Below are positions 46,591-54,328 of a stretch of 64,000 nucleotides of DNA, piece by piece. The DNA lies in NCBI RefSeq assembly GCF_000092365.1, contig NC_014218.1, positions 1,116,001 through 1,180,000 on the forward strand, read 5' to 3'. The translations under genes and the position numbers were made by a program. Within the stretch, counting starts at the first letter, position 1, and each line of letters opens with the position of its first letter. Under the pieces are notes generated by a model. That model saw nothing but the letters and a program-made list of their open reading frames with translations, was not told the DNA's origin and made no database searches. The stretch is from Arcanobacterium haemolyticum DSM 20595. Its GTDB lineage: Bacteria; Actinomycetota; Actinomycetes; Actinomycetales; Actinomycetaceae.

Positions 46591-46664
46591 CCTCATGTTC
46601 ACGATGTGGCGCGCAGTACATCAGATGATGAGATTCAGTCTTCATCATGACTATCGGCTTGCGT

Positions 46665-46696
46665 ACGGGGCGGCAGGGATTCCCCTGCCGCCCCGT
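46665..46696. terminator. GC-rich terminator hairpin
   Basis: A 14-bp perfect stem, ACGGGGCGGCAGGG / CCCTGCCGCCCCGT with a 4-nt loop, lies 19 nt beyond the stop of the membrane protein gene on the minus strand. There is no T-run. Confidence 0.65.
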
Positions 46697-46715
46697 GGCG
46701 TCTAGAATCTTCGTT

Positions 46716-47438
46716 TTAGAAGCTTGGCAAAATCATAGCGCTGAAGGTAAACGACAAGACGATCCACGCAACTGTAGCAACTGCATATGGAAGAGCCGGC
46801 GATTTCTCCATCTGGGCTTCACGGTTGATACCCACATAAAGCAACAATTCCCCAAAAATCGATGCGATCACCGCCAAAAGACCAATGACGATCATCAAGA
46901 AGATCATCAGCTTTGATAGCGGTAAAAATGCAATGAGAAGAAGAATCGGGAATAAAACCATCACAGGTGCTAGGGCTACTGTGTAGAGAGTCAGGCCTCG
47001 AACAAAACTTATCTTTGCACCACGTACTATGAACACCGCCATCAATGTGGCCACTCGCAAAGCAATACTCGCAATAGTGCCGATGATGAGGCATAGGAAA
47101 ACAGCAAACCATTCACCAAAAGTCATCAAGAAATAGTGGCCTTCGGAAAACAGCAAACTGCCTAGCAAACGTTCGGGAGAATTGAACGAAGCGAATGCCG
47201 ATGGCCCTGGAATATAGCGTGCCATCAGTAATGATGCTGGCAACGCATACGCCACCACATAGATACCGGCCACAACCCATGCAAAGAAAGGCTTAGCAAA
47301 AATAGCTGAAAACAGCTCTGTGGTACGCCCATGCCACATGTGCATCCACACTTCTGGGAGTTGTTTCAACGCGCGTATCGCAGGCCCTTGTGATGGTTGA
47401 GGCTTATTCATCTCTTGCGGGTCTAGATTTTCAGACAT
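46716..47438 (-). CDS. hypothetical membrane protein (Yip1-like topology)
   Basis: A 240-residue protein that I cannot name. A hydrophilic N-terminus (about 45 residues, Pro/Gln-rich) precedes five or so helices, with an amphipathic WMHMWHGRTTELFSAIF stretch before the first. The arrangement of closely packed helices in the C-terminal half recalls the Yip1 family, but no motif proves it. The ATG at 47438 follows AAGAGA; an ATG 21 nt earlier is less likely. The gene lies between the pyr promoter and nhaC on the minus strand. Confidence 0.65.
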   Translation of the reverse strand: MSENLDPQEMNKPQPSQGPAIRALKQLPEVWMHMWHGRTTELFSAIFAKPFFAWVVAGIYVVAYALPASLLMARYIPGPSAFASFNSPERLLGSLLFSEGHYFLMTFGEWFAVFLCLIIGTIASIALRVATLMAVFIVRGAKISFVRGLTLYTVALAPVMVLFPILLLIAFLPLSKLMIFLMIVIGLLAVIASIFGELLLYVGINREAQMEKSPALPYAVATVAWIVLSFTFSAMILPSF

Positions 47439-47512
47439 GATTCTCTTAAATCCCTTCATGACAACAAACAGGAATTCAATATACCGGACAATAGCGAAGT
47501 AACAATAGTCCT

Positions 47513-49099
47513 TTAATCGATATGTGCTGTTGTCAACGGGAAACGAACCCGAATAGCGAATGACATGAAGAGTAAAACAACCAGCGTGACAACCAACCCA
47601 ATAATTCCAGAACCTGTGAGCGCCAAGGCCACATATCCAACAAATGCAGAGCCAGCACCCAGCAGAGCATATGGCAACTGTGTATTCACATGAACGATGT
47701 GGTTACATCCAGCGCCGGTAGAAGAAAGGATCGTCGTGTCCGAAATCGGAGAGCAGTGATCGCCCCACACGGCGCCAGCAAGAACGGCACCGAAAGCAGC
47801 CAGCAATACACCTGCGCCTCCAGGAACAGACCCTAAAATATCGCCTGCAAGCGGCAACAAAATACCAAATGAACCCCATGAAGTTCCGGTTGCAAACGCC
47901 ATCGCGCCAGCTGCAACAAACATGATTGGAACCAGCCACATCGGAGGCAGGTTAGCCGCCTGAACAAGCTGCCCAACATATTCACCAGTGCCGAGCTGAG
48001 AAATCAAACCGCCAAGAACCCAGGCACACAACAGAATCTCGATAGCCGGGAGCATTGACCTGCCGCCTTCAACAACGCCGTGAACGAACGTGCGTCCCGT
48101 GAAATCGTCGTCGTTATGCGTGTAACGAACGTAGTAATAAATCGCGGCAACCAAGCCACTCATGCCACCAATGTTCAGTGATACAGCAACGTTTGTTTCT
48201 GCCAAAATAGAAAGCAGTGACCATGACTGCGAAGCCTGATGCCCCGTGATCACGATTCCAGCCAACACGCCAACAACAAGGAAAACGAACGGAACAATCA
48301 ACGCTCGGCGAGCACCAGGTTCATGCTTAGGCAGATTGTCTGTTAGCTGCCCTGGCACTGAAATCTGCAGATCATAGACGTGACCGGTTTCGCGGGCTCG
48401 GCGTTCTTCGCCACGCATAGCTCCAAGGTTAAGATCCCACGAAACAGTAATCCACAGTAAAACGATGGCCGCGATCGCGTAGTAATTCATGCCAGCAGCA
48501 CGTAAAAAGGCCCCGGCTTCTGAAACGTTCAAGCCCACCGCCGTAACGATCGGAGCCATGATGCCGATGATCGATGCACCCCAAGAAGAAAACGGAGCAA
48601 GAACGGCCACAGGCGCCGACGACGAATCGATCAAATACGCCAGTTTAGCGCGAGATACGCGATGTTGATCCGAAACTGGACGAGCTACTTGCCCAACTGC
48701 AAGTGCGTTGAAATAATCGTCAACGAAAATTGCTGTACCTAAACCGGCAGCAAGTTTCTGGGCTCCTTTTCCGGTGCGGATGCGAGTGGACGTCCACGTC
48801 GAAAATGCGGACGTTCCACCTGCCATCAGCACAAGTGACGTAATGACGCCTAACACAAGCAAAAACACCAAGATCAGCACGTAATACTGGTTAACTTGAC
48901 CTTTTTCACTATCCCAGAACAGGCCAGAAAATACAGACCAGATGAGGGATGCAGTTTTGGTCAACGATGCGTCTGCCGTAAAGAACGCAGCGGTAACAAT
49001 ACCGGCCAGTAAGGAGACGATCACCTTCTTAGTCCAGATCACCAGTACTATCGCAACAATCGGCGGAACTAAGGTCAGAAACGGGTATACCTCAATCAT
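47513..49099 (-). CDS. Na+/H+ antiporter, NhaC family
   Basis: A 528-residue membrane transporter with about 12-13 helices. NhaC-type features are FVDDYFNALAVG near residue 123 (Asp pair in the first half) and the mirrored GAVWGDHCSPISDTTILSSTGAG in the second half, which forms the ion site. Family members exchange Na+ for protons, or malate and lactate in some cases; the true substrate is open. The ATG follows AAAGGAGACG. It is monocistronic and divergent from rpmE2. Confidence 0.9.
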   Translation of the reverse strand: MIEVYPFLTLVPPIVAIVLVIWTKKVIVSLLAGIVTAAFFTADASLTKTASLIWSVFSGLFWDSEKGQVNQYYVLILVFLLVLGVITSLVLMAGGTSAFSTWTSTRIRTGKGAQKLAAGLGTAIFVDDYFNALAVGQVARPVSDQHRVSRAKLAYLIDSSSAPVAVLAPFSSWGASIIGIMAPIVTAVGLNVSEAGAFLRAAGMNYYAIAAIVLLWITVSWDLNLGAMRGEERRARETGHVYDLQISVPGQLTDNLPKHEPGARRALIVPFVFLVVGVLAGIVITGHQASQSWSLLSILAETNVAVSLNIGGMSGLVAAIYYYVRYTHNDDDFTGRTFVHGVVEGGRSMLPAIEILLCAWVLGGLISQLGTGEYVGQLVQAANLPPMWLVPIMFVAAGAMAFATGTSWGSFGILLPLAGDILGSVPGGAGVLLAAFGAVLAGAVWGDHCSPISDTTILSSTGAGCNHIVHVNTQLPYALLGAGSAFVGYVALALTGSGIIGLVVTLVVLLFMSFAIRVRFPLTTAHID

Positions 49100-49207
49100 G
49101 GACGTCTCCTTTCAGGTAGTTGTTACTAGTAGCAACCGATTAGACCATACTTAGATAGCGCGCGCCAGTGAGAAAGCCTAAGTTTTCAGCTTGTGAGACA
49201 CTAGCTA

Positions 49208-49236
49208 TTGAGAATGTTTATCGTTAGCTGTATTGT
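49208..49236 (+). promoter_or_regulatory. rpmE2 promoter with Zur-like box
   Basis: A -35 TTGAGA (49208-49213), 17 nt and a -10 TATTGT (49231-49236). TGAGAATGTTTATCG (49209-49223) matches the Fur/Zur consensus 7-1-7 TGATAATnATTATCA at 11 of 14 positions and covers the -35. Zinc-independent L31 genes are typical Zur targets. Confidence 0.55.
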
Positions 49237-49269
49237 TGGAGCGTTCAAGATACGTCCCAAGGAGGAAAT

Positions 49270-49515
49270 ATGAAGAAGGGCATTCACCCTGATTATCACC
49301 CAGTTGTGTACCGCGATCGCTCCGCAAACTACATGTTCCTAACACGCTCCACACTCACGTCAGAGAACACCGTGGAATGGGAAGATGGCAACACCTACCC
49401 AGTGATTGACATCGAAGTATCTAATGCGTCACATCCGTTCTACACGGGTCAGCGCCGCATCCTCGATACGGCCGGTCAGGTTGAAAAGTTCAACCGCCGA
49501 TACGGCCGCAAGTAA
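49270..49515 (+). CDS. rpmE2: 50S ribosomal protein L31 type B
   Basis: Zinc-free L31 paralogue, 81 residues, starting [16 protein letters not shown]. It lacks the Cys ligands of type A L31 and has the type B insert ([33 protein letters not shown]). Under zinc starvation such proteins replace zinc-containing L31 and so free zinc. The ATG follows AAGGAGGAAAT. The upstream Zur-like site fits this role. Its terminator lies inside the convergent hydrolase gene. Confidence 0.96.
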   Translation: MKKGIHPDYHPVVYRDRSANYMFLTRSTLTSENTVEWEDGNTYPVIDIEVSNASHPFYTGQRRILDTAGQVEKFNRRYGRK

Positions 49516-49522
49516 GACTGCT

Positions 49523-50440
49523 TCAGGTGTGGCGCGCTGGGTTCCAGTGCGCCACATTTTTTATTACCTCATCCACCACGTCCAGCATCTTTCCGTATTG
49601 CATAAACTCGTGAGCAACACCCGGAACATCCACATACGTCACTGGAACACCCGCTTCTTTCAGGCATTCACTCAACAACACCGAATCGTCACGTAGCGGA
49701 TCGCAATGCGCACTCAGCAGGTAGATTGCGGGCATCCCGTGGTAGTCACGTCCGCATAGTTCAAACACGTCAGCAGGCACGCCTGGCGGCAATACAGCAC
49801 GTTCGTACATTTCTAGATCTTCGCGTGACATCCCGCGTTCATCGGCACTATATTCAATGCGCGATTGAGTTTCGCCGCGCGTATAGGCCCCATAAAAGAG
49901 TGCCAACCCGGCGATTCGTTCACGCACGCATCCTGATTCTTCCTTGTTTGCCAGCGCAAGCCACACTTGTACCATCAGCGTGGCACCGCAACTATCCCCC
50001 ATGAGAAGAATAGGGCCTGCCCCATCAAGGCTTTCGAGCACACGTACGACGTCATTGATTTGCCGTGGATACGTCGCTTCCGGCGCCAATGAATACTCCA
50101 CTGACAAAACGGTTGCGTTCAACTCCACGCTCAGACTCCGCAGTAACCGATCATGGCTTCGCGTCTCACCCACGATCCAGCCACCACCATGTGCATATAT
50201 CACAGTCGTATCAGACGCGTTGTCAGGCGAGTATCGAACACCTGGGATCATCTCTTCTCCGAACGGTACAGCAAAGCGTTTGTGTTCAACACTGGGACCA
50301 CCCGTATTCCACCACTCACGTTTGGCCACGTAACCGGCTCTCACCTGTTCCATCGTGTCTTTGGAAAGATTGAGTTCACGCCGGATGCGGGCGGCGCGTT
50401 CCGCGACCGCCCGCATCTGCGCGCTGAGGTTATCAGCCAT
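49523..50440 (-). CDS. alpha/beta hydrolase of the hormone-sensitive-lipase family
   Basis: A 305-residue cytosolic esterase-like enzyme. The oxyanion signature HGGGWIVG lies near residue 84, the nucleophile elbow is GDSCGA, the catalytic Asp lies in HCDPLRDD and the His in VAHEF, so the triad is complete. It starts directly after the stop of the efflux gene (0-nt gap) and must be cotranscribed with it and with tetR. An ester-containing toxic compound as common substrate is a reasonable guess. The last 12 codons overlap the rpmE2 terminator on the other strand. Confidence 0.88.
   Translation of the reverse strand: MADNLSAQMRAVAERAARIRRELNLSKDTMEQVRAGYVAKREWWNTGGPSVEHKRFAVPFGEEMIPGVRYSPDNASDTTVIYAHGGGWIVGETRSHDRLLRSLSVELNATVLSVEYSLAPEATYPRQINDVVRVLESLDGAGPILLMGDSCGATLMVQVWLALANKEESGCVRERIAGLALFYGAYTRGETQSRIEYSADERGMSREDLEMYERAVLPPGVPADVFELCGRDYHGMPAIYLLSAHCDPLRDDSVLLSECLKEAGVPVTYVDVPGVAHEFMQYGKMLDVVDEVIKNVAHWNPARHT
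49528..49562 (+). terminator. rpmE2 terminator inside the convergent gene
   Basis: Stem TGTGGCGC / GCGCCACA with an inner GCTGG / CCAGT pairing, followed by T6. It starts 13 nt after the rpmE2 stop and lies within the 3' coding end of the hydrolase on the minus strand. Confidence 0.85.
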
Positions 50441-52003
50441 CTAGATGCCTTTTGCCGCATCTCGCCACAGCAGTAACGAAGAGATAAAGCCAAGGAAGAG
50501 CAAGATTCCGCAGGCTATCAGCACCGCATGCTGGCCGTAGGAGAACCCGCTATGAAGTGCATCTAGCACTGCAGCCTTCCCTTGGCTTAGCCCTTCCATT
50601 GGCCCGCCGGCGGAATCGATGGTGATTGTGGCAAGTTTATTTGCTTGAGCTTCGGGAATATGCAACCTTGTGAGGCGATCTGGTAGATCAGCACGGATAG
50701 CCGCGGCCAAGGTTGTGCCAGCTAATGCCACACCTAGTGCCGAACCGATCTGACGGAAAGTAGATTGAATCGCAGATCCCATGCCGGATCGTTCAACCGG
50801 CACATCCGCCAAAACAACGGAGGCCAGCTGTGCCGATGCCAGGCCCATCCCGCACCCATACACGGCCAACACAACGGCCAGCCAGAGGATGCTGGTGTGT
50901 GGTCCTACCAGCGTGGCGGCAAACCCTATTCCAACGACTTCCAGCCCCAGGCCAACAACTACAGTGAGCGCGGGCCCAATCGCCGCAGAAATATGCCGCG
51001 CCAAACCGCCAGACACGATGGCGCCGGCCGCAAGCGATGCCAGGATCCATGCGGTATTCATGGGGGAAAGTCCGCGTACGTTCAGCAAATAGAGTGGCAA
51101 TCCAAATAGCACGCCGAATTCACCGGCAGCAACGGTCAATGCAGTCAGGTTTCCATGGCGGAAGGAGGTGATCTTAAAGAGCGCCACATCAATCAGCACG
51201 TTTCCTTTGTGGCGCTGGATCCGCGTCTGGTTCACCATAAAGAGAATAAGGAGCACAACACCGATCGCAAGCGATATAAGCGAGGCGGAAATGGGCGGGT
51301 TCCATTCCCATGATCCGATGATGAATGGTTGACGTGGGCTCCACCATCCGTATGTGGTGGCTTCGTTCAAGCCGAATACGATGAAAGCGAATGCCAGCGC
51401 GGATGTGAGCGCGGATCCCAGCGGCAACGGCTGAGTATCGTCTTTCGCGTTGTCTGGCAAAACTTTCCATGCGAGCGGCAGTACAGCAACGATTAGTGGC
51501 ACGTTGACGAAGAAGATCCACGGCCAGGTGAATGTGGTGGTGATCCACCCGCCTAGGAGCGGACCCAGTGCTGCCATTGTAGCCATCGCTGCGCCCCATA
51601 TTCCGAACGCGGTTGCCCGGCTTCGATCGCGGAAGGTTGCGTTGATTGTTGAAAGGGTTGCGGGAAGTACCATTGCCCCACCGATTCCTTGGAGGGCACG
51701 GGCAAGGAGCATGAGTGAGGCGCCGCGGGCGAGCGCAGCGAGCAACGATGCTCCGGCAAAGACGATCAATCCCGTTAGGAAGATCTTTTTCCGGCCCCAC
51801 TTATCCCCCAATACGCCCATTGGCAGCAGTAGCGCCGCGAACACAACAGTGTAAAGGGAAGATACCCATTGGGCTTGAGTGAGGGTAAGGCCCAGGTCAT
51901 TGATAATAACTGGCAGAGATACTGCCACGATTGTTCCGTCTAGAACAATCAGAGAGACACCGAAGATCAGAACAAAGAGTATGTTCCAGTAGCGTCGTTC
52001 CAT
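50441..52003 (-). CDS. MFS drug efflux transporter, DHA2 family (14 helices)
   Basis: A 520-residue EmrB/QacA-type drug:proton antiporter. It starts with LDGTIVAVSLPVIINDLGLT (motif D1), then GVLGDKWGRKKIFLTGLIVFAGAS (motif A) and MVLPATLSTINATFRDRSRATAFGIWGA, with helices to the C-terminus. It exports toxic amphiphiles at the expense of the proton gradient. Between tetR (5-nt gap) and the hydrolase (0-nt gap), it is part of one three-gene operon under TetR control. Confidence 0.93.
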   Translation of the reverse strand: MERRYWNILFVLIFGVSLIVLDGTIVAVSLPVIINDLGLTLTQAQWVSSLYTVVFAALLLPMGVLGDKWGRKKIFLTGLIVFAGASLLAALARGASLMLLARALQGIGGAMVLPATLSTINATFRDRSRATAFGIWGAAMATMAALGPLLGGWITTTFTWPWIFFVNVPLIVAVLPLAWKVLPDNAKDDTQPLPLGSALTSALAFAFIVFGLNEATTYGWWSPRQPFIIGSWEWNPPISASLISLAIGVVLLILFMVNQTRIQRHKGNVLIDVALFKITSFRHGNLTALTVAAGEFGVLFGLPLYLLNVRGLSPMNTAWILASLAAGAIVSGGLARHISAAIGPALTVVVGLGLEVVGIGFAATLVGPHTSILWLAVVLAVYGCGMGLASAQLASVVLADVPVERSGMGSAIQSTFRQIGSALGVALAGTTLAAAIRADLPDRLTRLHIPEAQANKLATITIDSAGGPMEGLSQGKAAVLDALHSGFSYGQHAVLIACGILLFLGFISSLLLWRDAAKGI

Positions 52004-52008
52004 AGCAG

Positions 52009-52629
52009 TCAGCTTTCAGGCAAGAAGTTTGTGTGAGTGTTTCGGAGAAGTCCGAAGGCATGGCGCGTTGTATCACGCGCGGTAGTGAGGGGTGACGACG
52101 ACGAACGGGCTTGGCGTAACGCCAACCGTAAAATGTGTTCGCCGATCACGCTCAGCAAAGAGAGCGCTACTGGATCGTCGTTCCCTAGGCGCTTGCGGAG
52201 ATTTTCGTGGAGAGCCTGGGCGTGCGCTATTTCGGCTTCCTGGTTAGGTATTTCTGCTGGTGCACTCGATTGGTGCACCAGATGGGTGAGGATAAATTCT
52301 GAGCGTGCAGCCAGTTCTAGATCGTCACATGTTTCCAGCGTGGCCATAATCGCGTTATCAAGCACCTGCCACACGTCAGTGTTTTCTGGCGCGTGCAGGA
52401 CTTCCCTAGTGTAGAACGAGCGAAGTTCAAACAACGGTTCAAGGAGCGCACTCATTTTTGATGGGAAGTGATTGAAAAATGTGCGGCGTGAGATTCCGGC
52501 GTGACGAGCAATATCGTCAACCGAAATCGCATCAATGGATTGGGCGTTATCGGTCAGTTCGATCGCGGATCGAACGATGGCGTCACGAGTTTCTCGGCGT
52601 TTTGTTTCACGCCACGGACATTCAGTCAT
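52009..52629 (-). CDS. TetR family transcriptional regulator
   Basis: A 206-residue repressor. The helix-turn-helix is near residues 36-60, with ISVDDIARHAGISRRTFFNHFPSK, and the C-terminal part is the helical ligand domain. It probably represses its own operon (tetR, efflux pump, hydrolase) through the palindromes that cover its promoter and ATG. The -10-like TAGAGT lies 6 nt before the ATG and there is no Shine-Dalgarno, so the mRNA is likely leaderless. Confidence 0.93.
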   Translation of the reverse strand: MTECPWRETKRRETRDAIVRSAIELTDNAQSIDAISVDDIARHAGISRRTFFNHFPSKMSALLEPLFELRSFYTREVLHAPENTDVWQVLDNAIMATLETCDDLELAARSEFILTHLVHQSSAPAEIPNQEAEIAHAQALHENLRKRLGNDDPVALSLLSVIGEHILRLALRQARSSSSPLTTARDTTRHAFGLLRNTHTNFLPES

Positions 52630-52664
52630 AGTTGCACTCTAGTGCAACTATGCACTCAAGTGCA
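52629..52664 (-). promoter_or_regulatory. tandem TetR operators over promoter and start codon
   Basis: Operator 1 has 10-bp arms, TAGTTGCACT and AGTGCAACTA, with a 2-nt centre (52629-52650); it includes part of the tetR start codon and the -10 (TAGAGT, 52641-52636). Operator 2 has arms TGCACT and AGTGCA with a 2-nt centre (52651-52664) and covers a TTGCAC -35. The centres are 18 bp apart, allowing two dimers to bind side by side. Confidence 0.8.
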
Positions 52665-52668
52665 ATTA

Positions 52669-53037
52669 TTAGGATGTGACGACGCTGACGGCGAACAACC
52701 ATCCACACCAGGCTGCCGCAACACTCGCAACGCACATCACCGTAACCCGCGATAACGCCACCCGATAATAGCCCCGCTCAACCAACGAAGCAGCCTCAAC
52801 ACTTGCCGTACTAAACGTTGTAAACCCGCCACACAACCCCGTTCCCACAATCACAGAGGCAGAACCAAGCACAGGCGCTAATCCCACAACCAGCCCCAAC
52901 ACAAACGATCCCACAACATTGATCACCACAGTTGCCGATACCACGCGCACAAACCGAGCCAACACAGGCGCCAACATCCGATCTGTCAGAAACCTCAAGC
53001 CTGCACCCACGCCACCCGCGAGCGCCACGATCATCAT
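52669..53037 (-). CDS. crcB: fluoride exporter CrcB, second copy
   Basis: Small four-helix Fluc/CrcB membrane protein, 122 residues. The family signature GTGLCGGFTTFSTASVE (phenylalanines lining the fluoride pore) is present, and NVVGSFVLGLVVG holds the conserved Asn. CrcB proteins act as dual-topology dimers, or heterodimers when two genes are paired as here. It overlaps the upstream copy by 4 nt (ATGA). No fluoride riboswitch was recognised upstream of the pair. Confidence 0.92.
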   Translation of the reverse strand: MMIVALAGGVGAGLRFLTDRMLAPVLARFVRVVSATVVINVVGSFVLGLVVGLAPVLGSASVIVGTGLCGGFTTFSTASVEAASLVERGYYRVALSRVTVMCVASVAAAWCGWLFAVSVVTS

Positions 53038-53396
53038 GACTTACCCCGCAATCGACGCCCCAACGCGGATCCTGCTAACGCCAGCACAACTCCCCCAATG
53101 ACGCTTGCCAGAATATAGCCCAACGCCATCACCAGATTCGCTTCAAGCAATCCAAGAGAATCAACCGCGAAAGCCGAATACGTCGTAAATCCACCCATAA
53201 AGCCGGTACCGAAAAAGAGACGCAACCACGGGGTCGTCGTCACCCCATACACCACCGCAAGCAGAAAACTCCCCACAAGATTAATACCCAACGTAACCCC
53301 AGCACCATAATCAGCACTCCAGAGCATCCCCAGCAAAGCACGAACAAACGTTCCCGCCACGCCACCGCACACAACCAACACACACTGGCGAAGCAT
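53034..53396 (-). CDS. crcB: fluoride exporter CrcB, first copy
   Basis: Partner of the following crcB, 120 residues, with NLVGSFLLAVVYG and GTGFMGGFTTYSAFAVD, the Fluc signature with Tyr in place of the second Phe. The paired genes probably encode oppositely oriented subunits of one heterodimeric fluoride channel. The ATG at 53396 has a poor ribosome binding site; a GTG one codon earlier is possible. The 99 nt before it, after dedA, hold an open frame of about 33 codons ending 2 nt before this ATG, but no recognisable gene. Confidence 0.9.
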   Translation of the reverse strand: MLRQCVLVVCGGVAGTFVRALLGMLWSADYGAGVTLGINLVGSFLLAVVYGVTTTPWLRLFFGTGFMGGFTTYSAFAVDSLGLLEANLVMALGYILASVIGGVVLALAGSALGRRLRGKS

Positions 53397-53498
53397 CACT
53401 ACCCCACAGTCAAGCGTGCCTGAATAACCAACGGAACAGTCTTCTTCTGCATACTCGTACGTGCAACCGCCGCAACAATCGTCACGCGCGTGGGGATA

Positions 53499-54158
53499 TC
53501 ACCGCGCCTCACATGGATGATCAGATTCACGCTCGATCCGCTTATTTTCCACTCGCTTACGCCACGCGGCAAAAATAATCGGCAAAACGGAAATAAAAAC
53601 GATCAACAGCATGATGCCTTCGATCGATTTAGTAACCCCAGGAATATTACCGAGCACAACACCCACGGCAGTCATCAAAAACACCCAAATAATTGCGCCA
53701 GAAATGTTCCACCCTACAAACTTCTTATAGTGCATGTTGGCAGTTCCTGCCGAAACTGGTACAAAGGTTCGCACGATCGGCACGAAACGGCCGAGCACTA
53801 AGGCAAGCGGCCCCCACTTATGGAAGAAAGCTTCCGTTTCGTGCAGATGCTTCATGCTTAAGACTTTCGCATCCTCCTTGAACAGGCCGCGCCCAAACCT
53901 ATGCCCCAGCCAGAAACCGATCTGGTCACCTGCAATCGCAGCAAGAATAGCAACGATTAAAAGCGACCATACAGACAGGTTCAGTTCATGGCGCAGGGCA
54001 GCTGCCGTTACAAGCAAGGAATCGCCTGGCAAGAACGGGAAAAGAACGCCAGATTCGATAAACACGATAATACCGATGCCAAACAAAACCCATGGCCCAA
54101 GACTCTGCAAAAGTGCAGCTACGTCCAGTTGAGCCATCAGTTGATGAATCCATTCCAT
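53499..54158 (-). CDS. DedA family membrane protein
   Basis: A 219-residue SNARE-associated/DedA protein. The family blocks are FIESGVLFPFLPGDSLLVTAAAL near residue 34 and LVLGRFVPIVRTFVPVSAGTANMHY near 120, with the conserved Arg residues, and four to five membrane segments. DedA proteins are now linked to lipid flipping (undecaprenyl phosphate or phosphatidylethanolamine) and antimicrobial peptide tolerance. The tail after residue 195 is strongly charged. The ATG is preceded by GAAGGACG, about 8 nt away. Upstream of the crcB pair on the same strand. Confidence 0.92.
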   Translation of the reverse strand: MEWIHQLMAQLDVAALLQSLGPWVLFGIGIIVFIESGVLFPFLPGDSLLVTAAALRHELNLSVWSLLIVAILAAIAGDQIGFWLGHRFGRGLFKEDAKVLSMKHLHETEAFFHKWGPLALVLGRFVPIVRTFVPVSAGTANMHYKKFVGWNISGAIIWVFLMTAVGVVLGNIPGVTKSIEGIMLLIVFISVLPIIFAAWRKRVENKRIERESDHPCEAR

Positions 54159-54328
54159 TACTGTGCGTCCTTCTCTTAAAGTACACGCCTCATACGGCCA
54201 TACCAGACTGTATAACCTAACGGCGATACATTCGTAAAACTAGTCTTCAGTGTAAGCACATACCCACACGATCCGAGCCATACACCAAGTAGCGTTCCTC
54301 ACCTTTACGCTGGCGCCTCGGCTCACAG

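Noticed and set aside
53397-53500. Fluoride riboswitch upstream of the crcB pair
   Set aside because: CrcB genes often have one, but neither the conserved pseudoknot strands nor the terminal helix of the crcB motif could be found in this gap.
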